From assembly GCA_027482225.1 (NCBI GenBank), contig JAIXWD010000014.1:138719-202718 (forward strand): DNA of 64,000 nt, written 5' to 3'. Both the position numbers and the translations under genes were made by a program. Position 1 is the stretch's first letter; each line of letters starts with the position of its first letter. Source of the stretch: Bacteroidota bacterium (GTDB taxonomy: Bacteria; Bacteroidota; Bacteroidia; UKL13-3). Of the stretch, positions 8,731-18,686 are shown one piece after another. Below the pieces are notes generated by a model. That model had not been told where the DNA came from, did not search any database, and was given only the letters and a program-made list of their open reading frames with translations.

Positions 8731-9643
8731 TATAGGTTATCATGTTCCGGTAATGCTACAAGCTTGTCTTGATGGATTAAATATTAAACCCGATGGTATT
8801 TATGTTGATGTAACTTTTGGTGGTGGCGGACATAGCAGGGCCATTTTAGAGCGCCTCGGCCCAAAGGGTATTTTAATTGCATTTGACCAAGACGAAGACG
8901 CCAAGAGCAACTTACCCAATGATGAGCGATTAATTTTTATTGATCAGAATTTCGAGTTCATTAAAAATCATATTCAATACCAAAACTTATTACCAGTTGA
9001 TGGCTTGTTAGCCGATTTAGGTGTTTCATCACACCAATTTGATGTGGATGAACGCGGTTTTAGTTACCGCTTTGATGATGCAGTATTAGACATGCGCATG
9101 GATAGAAACACTGGTAAAAGTGCAGCAGATTTTATAAATACGGCAACAGAATCAGAAATAGCCGATGCCTTCTATTACTATGGTGAATTAAACCAAGCAC
9201 GTAGCATGGCCAAGCAAATTATAGTTGGTAGACAAGGTAAAACTATACAAACCGTTGCTGATTTAAAAGGCATACTCAATCCATTTGCTCCTAAGTTTAA
9301 AGATTATAAGTTCTGGAGCCAGGTGTTTCAGGCATTACGTATTGAAGTAAATAGGGAGCTAGAAGTATTAAAAAGCTTACTAAACCAATGTGCTGATGTT
9401 ATTAAACCAGGTGGACGGTTAGTAGTTATGAGCTACCATAGTTTAGAAGACAGATTGGTAAAGAACTATATAAACAGCGGAAATTTTAAGGGTGATCTAG
9501 AAAAGGATTTTTTCGGCAATCCAATTAAACCATTTAGTGCATTGAGCAAAAAAGCAAACACTGCTTCAGCTAATGAGTTGGAAGAAAACACCAGGTCAAG
9601 AAGCGCTAAATTAAGAATTGCAGAAAGAAACCCTAATAACTAA
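8723..9643 (+). CDS. rsmH: 16S rRNA (cytosine(1402)-N(4))-methyltransferase RsmH
   Basis: A 306-residue methyltransferase (also called MraW) that uses S-adenosylmethionine to methylate N4 of C1402 in the 16S rRNA decoding centre. Visible are the N-terminal YHVPVML segment, the SAM-binding loop VDVTFGGGGHS (residues 28-38), the DLGVSSHQFD motif, the SAADFINT region and the C-terminal SYHSLEDRLVKN motif, all characteristic of the family. It starts within the last codons of mraZ (8-bp overlap), the usual arrangement in dcw clusters. Confidence 0.95.
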   Translation: MNNIGYHVPVMLQACLDGLNIKPDGIYVDVTFGGGGHSRAILERLGPKGILIAFDQDEDAKSNLPNDERLIFIDQNFEFIKNHIQYQNLLPVDGLLADLGVSSHQFDVDERGFSYRFDDAVLDMRMDRNTGKSAADFINTATESEIADAFYYYGELNQARSMAKQIIVGRQGKTIQTVADLKGILNPFAPKFKDYKFWSQVFQALRIEVNRELEVLKSLLNQCADVIKPGGRLVVMSYHSLEDRLVKNYINSGNFKGDLEKDFFGNPIKPFSALSKKANTASANELEENTRSRSAKLRIAERNPNN

Positions 9644-9664
9644 AAAAGTGAAACCATTATAAAT

Positions 9665-10054
9665 ATGGCAAACAGGATTATAACTGAAACGGAAGATGAA
9701 CAAGAGGAGTTAGTTCAGGAAGAAAAGCCTAAGGAAGCTTCGAAACTGACAAGCGCCATGCAAAAAATGGCCGACTTCGATTTTAACATTTCTAAGGAGT
9801 GGATGACGAGACAAATTCCATTTGCGCTATTTATTATCATGCTTCTGTTAATACATATATACAATGTACATACAACAGAGCGAATAATTAGAAAAACAGA
9901 TACACTAAACAAAGAAATAAAAGAGTTACGCTCAGAGTATATTACCATTTTAAGCGATTTGATGAGTGAAAGTAAACAATCAACAGTAGCAAAAAAACTA
10001 GATACACTTGGCATAAAAGAACTGATATCACCACCTATAAAAATTACGTATTAA
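9665..10054 (+). CDS. FtsL-like cell division protein
   Basis: A 129-residue bitopic protein with a charged cytoplasmic N-terminus (about 50 residues, rich in Glu), a single transmembrane helix (51-68), and a short periplasmic coiled-coil segment (about 72-115). This topology, its size and its place between rsmH and the division transpeptidase are those of FtsL, which joins the FtsQLB complex that activates FtsWI. Sequence conservation in this family is low and the call depends largely on position and topology. The gene starts 21 bp after rsmH. Confidence 0.78.
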   Translation: MANRIITETEDEQEELVQEEKPKEASKLTSAMQKMADFDFNISKEWMTRQIPFALFIIMLLLIHIYNVHTTERIIRKTDTLNKEIKELRSEYITILSDLMSESKQSTVAKKLDTLGIKELISPPIKITY

Positions 10055-10120
10055 CAGATAAAGTGGATGAGTAAGGATTAAATAAAACAAAAATTAAACC
10101 AATAAAAAACTAAACAAGTA

Positions 10121-12256
10121 GTGGCAGCCAATAATAGAAAAGTTATATTAATACGTACTTATACCGCATTTGCTTTTATGTGTGTATTTGCAGCCGCTAT
10201 TATTACTTTTCTGTTTAAAATACAATTTAAAGAACGTCAACATTGGGTTGATTTAAGCGAAAACTTAAGTACCACCATTCAAACCATTGAGCCAGCACGA
10301 GGCAGTATTTTCGCCATAGATGGAAGTTTATTAGCAACATCATTACCCATTTATGATTTACGTTTAGATGGTAAAGCTCCTGGATTTACAAAAGGTGATG
10401 TTTTTGAAAACAATGTTGATTCTTTAGCACTCATGCTGTCACAATTATTTAAAGACAGAAGCAAAGCCGAATACAAAAGAATATTAACAAGTGTAAAAAA
10501 ACGTAAAGACCGTTACTACTTGCTTAAACGAAAAGTAAGTTATCCTGAAATGAAAGCGGTGAAAGAGTTTCCAATTTTCAGATTAAGCAAACACAATAAG
10601 TATGAAGGTGGTTTAACAATTGAAGAAAAAAATAAAAGAGAAAAACCTTTCGAATATTTAGCAGAAAGAACGATAGGCTATAACATGTCGGGTATTAAAC
10701 CCGTAGGTATAGAAGGTGCCTTTAATAAAGATTTAAGCGGAAAAGAAGGTAAACGTGTGATGCAACGCATTGCTGGAGGAACTTGGATACCAGTTAATGA
10801 TGAAGAACAAATTGAAGCACGTAATGGAAATGACATTCACACCACCATTGATGTAAATATACAAGATGTGGCAACCCACGCATTAATGCGCACCTTGGTG
10901 GCAAATGATGCCGAATGGGGAACGGCTGTATTAATGGAAGTAAGCACAGGTGAAATTAGAGCCATTGCAAATCTAACACGCGTATCAGAAGGTAAATACA
11001 GCGAAAAATACAACTATGCAGTTGGCGAAAGTTTAGAGCCTGGATCAACATTTAAGTTGGCCAGTTCATTGGCTTTATTAGAAGATAAGAAAGTACAAAT
11101 GACCGATCTATTTGATACTGAAAATGGCGAAAAAAGATACTTCGAAAATGCAGTAATGTATGATAGTGAAAAAGGAGGACATGGAGTGGTTACTTTCCAA
11201 CATGCATTCGAAATTTCATCTAATGTAGCGATATCAAAAGCCATATATCAAAATTACAAAAGTAATCCTGTGCAGTTCTATAATCATTTAGAGAAACTAC
11301 ATTTTACCAATCCATTAGGCCTACAAATTACTGGAGAAGGTAAACCACGCATCAAACACCCTAAAGATAAAGATTGGTATGGAACAACATTACCATGGAG
11401 TAGCATAGGATACGAAATAAAGGTTACTCCATTACAAATGTTAACTTTTTATAATGCTGTTGCCAATAACGGTAAAATGGTAAAACCACTATTTGTAAAA
11501 AGAATAACCAATACCGGAAAAATAATTAAGGAGTATAAAACTCAGATAATAGAAAAAAAAATAGCATCACCAGAAACCATAAAGAACTTACGTATTATGA
11601 TGGAAGGTGTGATTGAAAGAGGAACTGGTAGCAAACTTAAAAATCCTAATTACACCATAGGAGGTAAAACAGGTACAGCACTTGTAGCAGATGGCAGAAA
11701 AGGATACGCACAAACAATATATCGTGCTTCGTTTTGTGGATACTTCCCTGCAAACAACCCTCAGTACACTTGTATAGTGATGGTAAATGCCCCAAGTAAA
11801 GGTATTTATTATGGTGGTGCAGTTGCAGGGCCAGTATTTAAAGAAATAGCCGATAAAGTTTATGCCAATAGCCACAACTTACATGGTGATATTAAATTGG
11901 TTTTAACTCAAACAAATCCTAATCCTACAATTATAAAAGGCGCACACAAGCAACAATTACAAACCGCATTAAACACTTTAGGCAAAGAAACCAAACGTAG
12001 TGATTCGATAGAAGAAAACGGAAGTGAATGGGCACAAGCAACGATACTAAATAACAAGGCCAAAGTAACTCCACGTATTATAAATAAAAACATGATGCCT
12101 GATGTGGTAGGAATGGGCTTAAAAGATGCTGTTTACTTACTTGAGAATAATGGATTACAAGTACAAGCAGAAGGTTATGGAAAAGTAAAAGCACAATCAA
12201 TACCAGCAGGAACAACACTATCAAAAGGAACTAAAGTAACAATTAAATTAGGTTAA
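10121..12256 (+). CDS. ftsI: Division-specific peptidoglycan transpeptidase (PBP3/FtsI-type) with PASTA domain
   Basis: A 711-residue class B penicillin-binding protein with one N-terminal transmembrane helix (about 14-32), the non-penicillin-binding module with the PARGSIFA motif (about 58-65), and a C-terminal transpeptidase domain. Catalytic motifs are STFK (S309-K312), SSN (S366-N368) and KTG (K516-G518). The last 60 residues form a PASTA domain (MPDVVGMGLKDAV ... GTKVTIKLG). It cross-links septal peptidoglycan together with FtsW. The start codon is GTG at 10121. A 66-bp gap separates it from the ftsL-like gene. Confidence 0.93.
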   Translation: MAANNRKVILIRTYTAFAFMCVFAAAIITFLFKIQFKERQHWVDLSENLSTTIQTIEPARGSIFAIDGSLLATSLPIYDLRLDGKAPGFTKGDVFENNVDSLALMLSQLFKDRSKAEYKRILTSVKKRKDRYYLLKRKVSYPEMKAVKEFPIFRLSKHNKYEGGLTIEEKNKREKPFEYLAERTIGYNMSGIKPVGIEGAFNKDLSGKEGKRVMQRIAGGTWIPVNDEEQIEARNGNDIHTTIDVNIQDVATHALMRTLVANDAEWGTAVLMEVSTGEIRAIANLTRVSEGKYSEKYNYAVGESLEPGSTFKLASSLALLEDKKVQMTDLFDTENGEKRYFENAVMYDSEKGGHGVVTFQHAFEISSNVAISKAIYQNYKSNPVQFYNHLEKLHFTNPLGLQITGEGKPRIKHPKDKDWYGTTLPWSSIGYEIKVTPLQMLTFYNAVANNGKMVKPLFVKRITNTGKIIKEYKTQIIEKKIASPETIKNLRIMMEGVIERGTGSKLKNPNYTIGGKTGTALVADGRKGYAQTIYRASFCGYFPANNPQYTCIVMVNAPSKGIYYGGAVAGPVFKEIADKVYANSHNLHGDIKLVLTQTNPNPTIIKGAHKQQLQTALNTLGKETKRSDSIEENGSEWAQATILNNKAKVTPRIINKNMMPDVVGMGLKDAVYLLENNGLQVQAEGYGKVKAQSIPAGTTLSKGTKVTIKLG

Positions 12257-12262
12257 TAGTAA

Positions 12263-13723
12263 ATGAAAACCTTACAACAACTAATACAAGCCATCCCTAA
12301 TGTTCAAGTAATTGGCAACACAGGGGTAATAATACAACACTTAACCTACGACTCTCGTCAGGTTGTTGTGGGCTCAGTGTTTTTTGCTATAGCAGGTACT
12401 CAAGTTGATGGACATAAATACATTAATGATGTTATAGAAAAAGGAGCGGTAGCAATTGTTTGCGAGAATTTACCAGCAATCATAAATGATGCTATTACCT
12501 ACATTAAAATTAACAATACAAGTGAGGTTATGGGATTAATGGCTTGCGCATTTTATAACCATCCATCAGAAAAAATTAAGTTAACAGCCATAACTGGTAC
12601 CAACGGAAAAACTACTGTTGCTACTTTGTTATTCAAATTGTTTCGCTCTTTCGGTCATCATGTTGGATTGCTCTCAACGGTACAAAATCAAATCAACGAA
12701 ACAATCATTCCATCAACACATACAACTCCTGATAGCATTAGAATAAATGAGCTATTGGCACACATGGTTGAGCAAGGTTGTGAGTATGCTTTTATGGAAG
12801 CAAGTTCACATGCAATAGATCAAAACAGAATAAAAGGATTACACTTTGCAGGTACTGTATTTACCAATATTACCCACGATCATTTGGATTATCATGGCAC
12901 ATTTGCTAACTATATAAACGCCAAGAAAAAATTATTTGATGATGTAAATGATGATGCCTTTGCACTAACCAATAAAGATGATAAAAATGGTTTGGTCATG
13001 CTTCAAAACACCCAAGCTACCCGTTATACCTATAGCTTAAAATCGATGGCAGATTTTAAAGCCAAAATTATAGAAAGTGATTTTACAGGTATGCTTTTAA
13101 ATATTGATGAACAAGAAGCCTGGTTTAGGTTAGTTGGTAACTTTAATGCATATAATCTTATAGCAGTATACGGTACTGCATTTTTATTAGGAAAAGAAAA
13201 GCTTGAAATAATAAAACACCTGAGCAACGTTGAAGCCGTTAAAGGAAGATTTGAATATGTAAGAAGTAATGATGGGGTGATTGCCATTATAGATTACGCA
13301 CACACACCTGATGCACTTAAAAATATTTTAGATACGATTAATGAAATACGATCACAAAACGAACAACTGATAACTGTTGTTGGATGCGGTGGGAATAGAG
13401 ATACAACTAAACGACCTATTATGGCAGATATATCATCTGAGTTTAGTAACAAAGTAATATTTACCAGCGATAACCCACGTGATGAAAATCCAGAAACCAT
13501 TCTTGATGAAATGCAAAAAGGTGTTAAGCCTTTGCATTATAAAAAAACACTTCGGATAGCAGATAGAAAGGAAGCCATTAAAGCAGCAGTTGCATCCGCT
13601 AATAAAGGCGATATCATTCTAATAGCAGGTAAAGGTCACGAAGATTATCAAGAAATAAAAGGCGTTAAGCATCATTTTGATGACAAAGAAACCGTACTCG
13701 AATTATTTGAATTAATGAGATAA
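12263..13723 (+). CDS. murE: UDP-MurNAc-L-Ala-D-Glu:meso-DAP ligase MurE
   Basis: A 486-residue Mur ligase that adds the third residue of the peptidoglycan stem peptide in the cytoplasm. It has the N-terminal UDP-binding domain, the P-loop TGTNGKTT (111-118), the HTTPDS and EASSHA motifs of the central domain, and DNPR (403-406) in the C-terminal domain. DNPR is the signature of ligases that use meso-diaminopimelate, so this organism most likely has DAP-type peptidoglycan. It starts 6 bp after ftsI. murF, which often follows, is absent here. Confidence 0.95.
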   Translation: MKTLQQLIQAIPNVQVIGNTGVIIQHLTYDSRQVVVGSVFFAIAGTQVDGHKYINDVIEKGAVAIVCENLPAIINDAITYIKINNTSEVMGLMACAFYNHPSEKIKLTAITGTNGKTTVATLLFKLFRSFGHHVGLLSTVQNQINETIIPSTHTTPDSIRINELLAHMVEQGCEYAFMEASSHAIDQNRIKGLHFAGTVFTNITHDHLDYHGTFANYINAKKKLFDDVNDDAFALTNKDDKNGLVMLQNTQATRYTYSLKSMADFKAKIIESDFTGMLLNIDEQEAWFRLVGNFNAYNLIAVYGTAFLLGKEKLEIIKHLSNVEAVKGRFEYVRSNDGVIAIIDYAHTPDALKNILDTINEIRSQNEQLITVVGCGGNRDTTKRPIMADISSEFSNKVIFTSDNPRDENPETILDEMQKGVKPLHYKKTLRIADRKEAIKAAVASANKGDIILIAGKGHEDYQEIKGVKHHFDDKETVLELFELMR

Positions 13724-13728
13724 AAAAT

Positions 13729-14997
13729 ATGTTATACTACTTATTCGACTATTTAGATAAACATTTTGATTTTCCCGGAGCAGGAATGTTTCAATACATT
13801 TCATTCAGGGCTGCTTTGGCAATCATCTTGTCGTTAATTATAACCACAGTGTTTGGTCGCAGATTAATTAACATGTTACGTAACCTGCAAGTAGCAGAAA
13901 CAGTTCGTAACTTGGGGTTAGCAGGCGAAAGTCAAAAACAAGGTACACCCACCATGGGCGGATTAATCATTCTTGGTGCAATTTTACTACCAACATTATT
14001 ATTTGCTCGTTTAACAAATGTATACATCATACTTATGCTTATTTCAACTGTATGGTTAGGCTTGGTAGGCTTTTTAGATGATTACATTAAAGTATTTAAG
14101 AAAAATAAAGAAGGGTTAGCAGGTAGATTTAAGGTATTAGGACAAGTTGGATTGGGTGTAATTGTAGCCACTACACTTTATTACAACAATCATGTTAAAA
14201 CTAGAAACTTTTATCACCCAAGTGAGGTAACAACAACATTTATTCAAGAGCATAACCTACAACCAACCATCGTTGATAACCAAATGATGTTGGCAGAAGA
14301 TATACATTCTACAACCACAACAATACCATTTTTAAAATCTGCCTATTTTGATTATGCCGACTTGTTAAAATTTTTAGGAGAAAGCTACAAAGACTACAAT
14401 TTTCTGATATACCTACTTGTTGTTATTTTTATCATAACAGCAGTTTCTAATGGTGCAAATATAACTGATGGCATTGATGGTTTAGCAGCAGGTACCTCGG
14501 CTATTATAGGTGTAACATTAGGGATATTAGCATATGTTTCGGGTAATATGGTATTTAGTAAATACCTAAATATTATGTACATACCCCACTTGGGCGAAAT
14601 GGTAATATTTGCTGGAGCTTTTGTAGGTGCATGTGTAGGATTTTTATGGTACAACAGCTACCCTGCACAAGTTTTTATGGGCGATACAGGTAGCTTAGCA
14701 TTAGGTGGAATTATCGCATCGTTTAGTTTAATGATTCGTAAAGAATTATTGATTCCAATTTTATGTGGAATATTTCTAATTGAAAATTTATCTGTAATAC
14801 TTCAAGTATATTATTTCAAATACCAAAAAAGGAAACATGGTATTGAATATGCTCGGGAACACAGGTTGTTCAAAATGTCACCATTGCATCATCATTATCA
14901 AAAAGATGGATACCACGAAGCAAAAATTGTAACCCGCTTTTGGATCATAGGAATTTTATTGGCCATCATCACAGTAATTACATTAAAAGTAAGATAG
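13729..14997 (+). CDS. mraY: Phospho-N-acetylmuramoyl-pentapeptide-transferase MraY
   Basis: A 422-residue polytopic membrane enzyme that transfers phospho-MurNAc-pentapeptide to undecaprenyl phosphate, forming lipid I. It carries the family motifs GTPTMGG (about 72-78), a GFLDDYIK loop with the catalytic aspartates (about 113-120), [10 protein letters not shown] (about 244-253) and the C-terminal HHHYQKDG segment. It is longer than the usual 360 residues because of an insertion around 160-210 containing a hydrophilic loop, as seen in other Bacteroidota MraY proteins. It follows murE by 5 bp. Confidence 0.95.
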   Translation: MLYYLFDYLDKHFDFPGAGMFQYISFRAALAIILSLIITTVFGRRLINMLRNLQVAETVRNLGLAGESQKQGTPTMGGLIILGAILLPTLLFARLTNVYIILMLISTVWLGLVGFLDDYIKVFKKNKEGLAGRFKVLGQVGLGVIVATTLYYNNHVKTRNFYHPSEVTTTFIQEHNLQPTIVDNQMMLAEDIHSTTTTIPFLKSAYFDYADLLKFLGESYKDYNFLIYLLVVIFIITAVSNGANITDGIDGLAAGTSAIIGVTLGILAYVSGNMVFSKYLNIMYIPHLGEMVIFAGAFVGACVGFLWYNSYPAQVFMGDTGSLALGGIIASFSLMIRKELLIPILCGIFLIENLSVILQVYYFKYQKRKHGIEYAREHRLFKMSPLHHHYQKDGYHEAKIVTRFWIIGILLAIITVITLKVR

Positions 14998-15007
14998 TAA
15001 TATCATA

Positions 15008-16351
15008 ATGAAACGAATAGTAATATTAGGTAGTGGCGAAAGCGGAACAGGTGCAGCAATGCTTGCTAAAAAGCAAGGACTTGATGTATTCGTTTCTGAC
15101 AAAGGCCATATTCCTGACAACTTTAAACAAGAGTTGAATGCTATTGGTGTACCATTTGAAGAAGGCTATCACACAATCGAATTGATATTAAATGCTAATG
15201 AAATTATTAAAAGTCCGGGAATACCTGATGATACTAGTTTATTAATTGAAGCAAGACAAAAAGGAATTGCCATTATTAACGAATTAGAATTTGCTGCTAG
15301 GTATACACAAGCCAAAATTATTGGCATTACTGGAACTAATGGTAAAACAACTACAACAAAATTGGTATATCATTTATTGAAAAATGCCGGATTAGATGTA
15401 GCAGTTGGAGGTAATATTGGTATAAGCTTAGCACGTTTACTAACCGAACGCGATTACCAATACCTTGTTTTAGAAATTAGTAGTTTTCAATTAGATAACA
15501 TGTACAGCTTTAAAGCTGATATCGCGGTGTTATGCAACATTACTCCCGATCATTTAGACCGTTATCAGTACAACCTACAAAATTATGTTGATGCCAAGTT
15601 TCGCATCACACAAAATCAAACTGACAAAGACGTATTTATTTATTGTGCCGAGGATGAAGTGACTTTAAATAATATCAATAAACACAATATCAATGCTAAA
15701 CAAATTCCATTTGCCTATGACAAAGATTTGGCAATTGGAGCACATGTAATAAACGGTCAAATCATATCAAACATTTCAACAGAAAATTTAAATCCATTTA
15801 CTATGTATATTAATGAACTAGCACTTAAAGGTCGCCACAATGCCTACAATTCAATGGCTGCCGCCATTATTGGCCAAGTACTAAACATTCGTAAGGAGAC
15901 TATCCGCGAAAGTTTAATCAGTTTTCAACATGTAGAACACCGCCTTGAGAGTGTAACTACAAGCGGAGGTATTGAGTACATCAACGACTCTAAAGCAACC
16001 AACGTTAACTCAACGTGGTACGCATTAGAAAGTATGGAAAAACCTACCGTTTGGATTGCTGGTGGTGTAGATAAGGGCAATGACTATTCTTTGCTAAAAG
16101 AAATGGTTAAAGAAAAGGTACGCATTATTGTTTGCTTAGGTTTAGATAATAGAAAACTACATGAAGCTTTTGGTGCAGATGTAGATATGATTATCAATAC
16201 AACCAGTATGAGTGAAGCAGTGCACGTAGCAAAACAAATGGCCAAAAAGGGAGAAGCAGTATTGCTATCACCGGCATGTGCATCATTTGATTTATTTAAA
16301 AACTACGAAGACAGAGGACGTCAATTTAAAAAAGCTGTTCGCGATTTATAA
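15008..16351 (+). CDS. murD: UDP-N-acetylmuramoylalanine--D-glutamate ligase MurD
   Basis: A 447-residue Mur ligase adding D-glutamate to UDP-MurNAc-L-Ala. The N-terminal Rossmann-like domain begins with VILGSGESGTG (about 5-15). The P-loop is GTNGKTTT (109-116). The central domain has EISSFQLD and NITPDHLDRY, and the C-terminal domain has the DSKATN and LLSPACASFDLF motifs that distinguish MurD. It lies 10 bp after mraY in the operon. Confidence 0.95.
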   Translation: MKRIVILGSGESGTGAAMLAKKQGLDVFVSDKGHIPDNFKQELNAIGVPFEEGYHTIELILNANEIIKSPGIPDDTSLLIEARQKGIAIINELEFAARYTQAKIIGITGTNGKTTTTKLVYHLLKNAGLDVAVGGNIGISLARLLTERDYQYLVLEISSFQLDNMYSFKADIAVLCNITPDHLDRYQYNLQNYVDAKFRITQNQTDKDVFIYCAEDEVTLNNINKHNINAKQIPFAYDKDLAIGAHVINGQIISNISTENLNPFTMYINELALKGRHNAYNSMAAAIIGQVLNIRKETIRESLISFQHVEHRLESVTTSGGIEYINDSKATNVNSTWYALESMEKPTVWIAGGVDKGNDYSLLKEMVKEKVRIIVCLGLDNRKLHEAFGADVDMIINTTSMSEAVHVAKQMAKKGEAVLLSPACASFDLFKNYEDRGRQFKKAVRDL

Positions 16352-16373
16352 TTGATTAACAAAATAATTTAGA

Positions 16374-17570
16374 ATGACAACTTGGGAAAAAATTCGTCCA
16401 CGCGGTGATATGTTTATGTGGATGGTCATCTTTATCCTCTCATTTTGGGGATTGTTGGCCATATACAGCAGCACAGGTGCACTCGCCTATAAAAAGAATG
16501 GTGGTGCAGTAGAAATTTATCTGCTCCAGCAATCAGGATTATTAGCCGGTGGGTTTTTCATCATGTTTATTGTTCACTCTATTCATTATAAATATTTCAT
16601 CAGCTTATCAAAACTTGCTATTTGGATAACATACCCCTTATTAATATACACCTTAATTTTTGGCATTGAAATTAATGGTGCACGTAGATGGATAAATTTG
16701 TTCGGGGTAACATTTCAAGCTTCAGATTTTGCCAAACTCGCAATAGTGATGTTTGTAACAAGAGAGCTAGCAAGAAAGCAAGACACCATTGATGATTTTA
16801 AAAAAACATTCTTACCTATACTTGGTCATATAACAGCTATTTGTATACTTATTGCTCCCGAAAACTTAAGTACAGCAATGGTATTATTTGCTACTTGTTT
16901 CTTAATATTATTTATTGGTAGAGTAAAAATAAAACACCTTGCACTCATTACAGGAGTGGTTATGGTTGCTGGTATTTTATTTTTTACATTACTATTTGTT
17001 GCGCCCGAAAATGCATTAAAAGGTAGAATGCTCACTTGGAAAAACCGAGTAGAATCATTTGGCAAAAACGAAATAGATGCTGATAAAACATATCAAAACG
17101 ACCATGCTAAAATAGCCATAGCTACAGGAGGTATTTTTGGTAAATTACCTGGTAATAGTATAGAAAGAAACTTTCTCCCTGAGGCATACTCTGATTTTAT
17201 TTACGCAATAATTGCAGAGGAATACGGATTAATTGGGGCTTTAATTATGCTCATGTTGTATATGTTTTTTTTATACAGAGCAATTCGTATTGTGTTACGC
17301 AGCCCTAAGGCATTTGGTGCATTAATTGCCGTTGGATTAAGTTTTTCATTGGTACTTCAAGCATTAATAAACATGGCTGTTGCGGTTAACTTATTTCCTG
17401 TAACCGGATTAACATTACCTTTAATAAGTAAAGGTGGAACATCCATATTATTAACGTCTGTTGCATTTGGTGTTATTATGAGTGTAAGCAGATACATAGA
17501 GGAAGATGAACCTGAAGGTAAAGAAGATTTGATGATGGATTCAACACAAACTACCATACAAAAACAATAG
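16374..17570 (+). CDS. ftsW: FtsW/RodA/SpoVE-family peptidoglycan glycosyltransferase
   Basis: A 398-residue SEDS-family membrane protein with about ten transmembrane segments. It polymerises lipid II into glycan strands and partners with the class B transpeptidase encoded four genes upstream. Recognisable elements are the GARRWI motif after the first helices, the large extracytoplasmic loop near LPGNSIERNFLPEAYSDF, and the C-terminal GLTLPLISKGGTS motif. Position between murD and murG makes this the division paralogue FtsW rather than RodA. Confidence 0.93.
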   Translation: MTTWEKIRPRGDMFMWMVIFILSFWGLLAIYSSTGALAYKKNGGAVEIYLLQQSGLLAGGFFIMFIVHSIHYKYFISLSKLAIWITYPLLIYTLIFGIEINGARRWINLFGVTFQASDFAKLAIVMFVTRELARKQDTIDDFKKTFLPILGHITAICILIAPENLSTAMVLFATCFLILFIGRVKIKHLALITGVVMVAGILFFTLLFVAPENALKGRMLTWKNRVESFGKNEIDADKTYQNDHAKIAIATGGIFGKLPGNSIERNFLPEAYSDFIYAIIAEEYGLIGALIMLMLYMFFLYRAIRIVLRSPKAFGALIAVGLSFSLVLQALINMAVAVNLFPVTGLTLPLISKGGTSILLTSVAFGVIMSVSRYIEEDEPEGKEDLMMDSTQTTIQKQ

Positions 17571-17572
17571 TT

Positions 17573-18676
17573 ATGATAGATGTAAACAAAAAATATAAAG
17601 TGGTAATAAGCGGAGGTGGTACAGGTGGACACATCTATCCTGCTGTTGCAGTTGCACAAGGTTTGCAACGTAAATTAACAAATGTAGAAATTTTGTTTGT
17701 TGGTGCTGAAAACCGAATGGAAATGGAAAAAGTTCCAAAAGCGGGTTACAAAATTATTGGTTTATGGATCAGTGGATTTCAACGCAGTTTAAGTCCTAAG
17801 AATTTACTGTTCCCGTTTAAAGTTATTAGTAGTGTTATAAAAAGTTTGTCTATAATTAAAACATTTAAACCCGATGTGGCTATTGGATTTGGGGGTTATG
17901 CGAGTGGTGCCATGCTTTATGCAGCAACCATCAAAAAATTACCAACGGTTATACACGAACAAAATTCTTATGCAGGTATAACCAATAAGATTTTAAAAAA
18001 TAGGGTGGATACGATATGTGTGGCTTACGATAATATGAACAAGTTTTTTCCTGAAAGAAAATTGGTAAAAACAGGTAACCCTATTCGTCAGGATTTAATG
18101 CAGGTTGACGGTTTGCGTGCAGAAGCTTATGCTCATTTTAATTTATCGCCCAACTTAAAAACAGTTTTAGTAATAGGTGGTAGTTTAGGCGCAAGAACCA
18201 TTAACCAAAGTATTTTAAGTAACCTGAATAAATTTAGTGAAAACAATGTGCAGTTATTATGGCAAACAGGTAAAAACTTTGCTGAAGCAAACCAAGTAAA
18301 TCAAACAGGAGTTAATGTACAACAGTTTATTTATGAAATGAATTTGGCTTATGCCATTGCCGATGTGGTAATTTCAAGAGCGGGAGCATTAAGTATTGCT
18401 GAATTGGCACAAGTTAAAAAGCCTGTAATATTAGTTCCTTCGCCTAACGTAGCCGAGGACCATCAAACCAAAAATGCAATGGCATTGGTTGAACGTGAAG
18501 CTGCAATACTTATTAAGGATAGTGATGCCAAACAAATTTTAGTTGACGAATGTATTGCTCTGGTTAAAAATGAAGCCAAACAAGTACAACTAAAAAATAA
18601 CATTGCAACATTTTCTATGCCAGATGCTGCTGATAGAATTGTAACAGAAATATTGCGTGTAATTGAAGAACGTTAA
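17573..18676 (+). CDS. murG: UDP-GlcNAc--lipid I GlcNAc transferase MurG
   Basis: A 367-residue GT-B glycosyltransferase that adds GlcNAc to lipid I at the inner face of the cytoplasmic membrane to make lipid II. The N-terminal glycine-rich loop GGGTGGHIYPA (14-24) is the family signature. The second domain has VIGGSLGA and the SRAGALSIAEL nucleotide-sugar-binding motif. The start lies 2 bp after the ftsW stop, so translation is probably coupled. Confidence 0.95.
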   Translation: MIDVNKKYKVVISGGGTGGHIYPAVAVAQGLQRKLTNVEILFVGAENRMEMEKVPKAGYKIIGLWISGFQRSLSPKNLLFPFKVISSVIKSLSIIKTFKPDVAIGFGGYASGAMLYAATIKKLPTVIHEQNSYAGITNKILKNRVDTICVAYDNMNKFFPERKLVKTGNPIRQDLMQVDGLRAEAYAHFNLSPNLKTVLVIGGSLGARTINQSILSNLNKFSENNVQLLWQTGKNFAEANQVNQTGVNVQQFIYEMNLAYAIADVVISRAGALSIAELAQVKKPVILVPSPNVAEDHQTKNAMALVEREAAILIKDSDAKQILVDECIALVKNEAKQVQLKNNIATFSMPDAADRIVTEILRVIEER

Positions 18677-18686
18677 AAAATAAAAA

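Noticed and set aside
12263-14997. Absence of murF between murE and mraY as a deletion
   Set aside because: Bacteroidota dcw clusters commonly have murF elsewhere; spacing of 5 bp between murE and mraY shows no scar.
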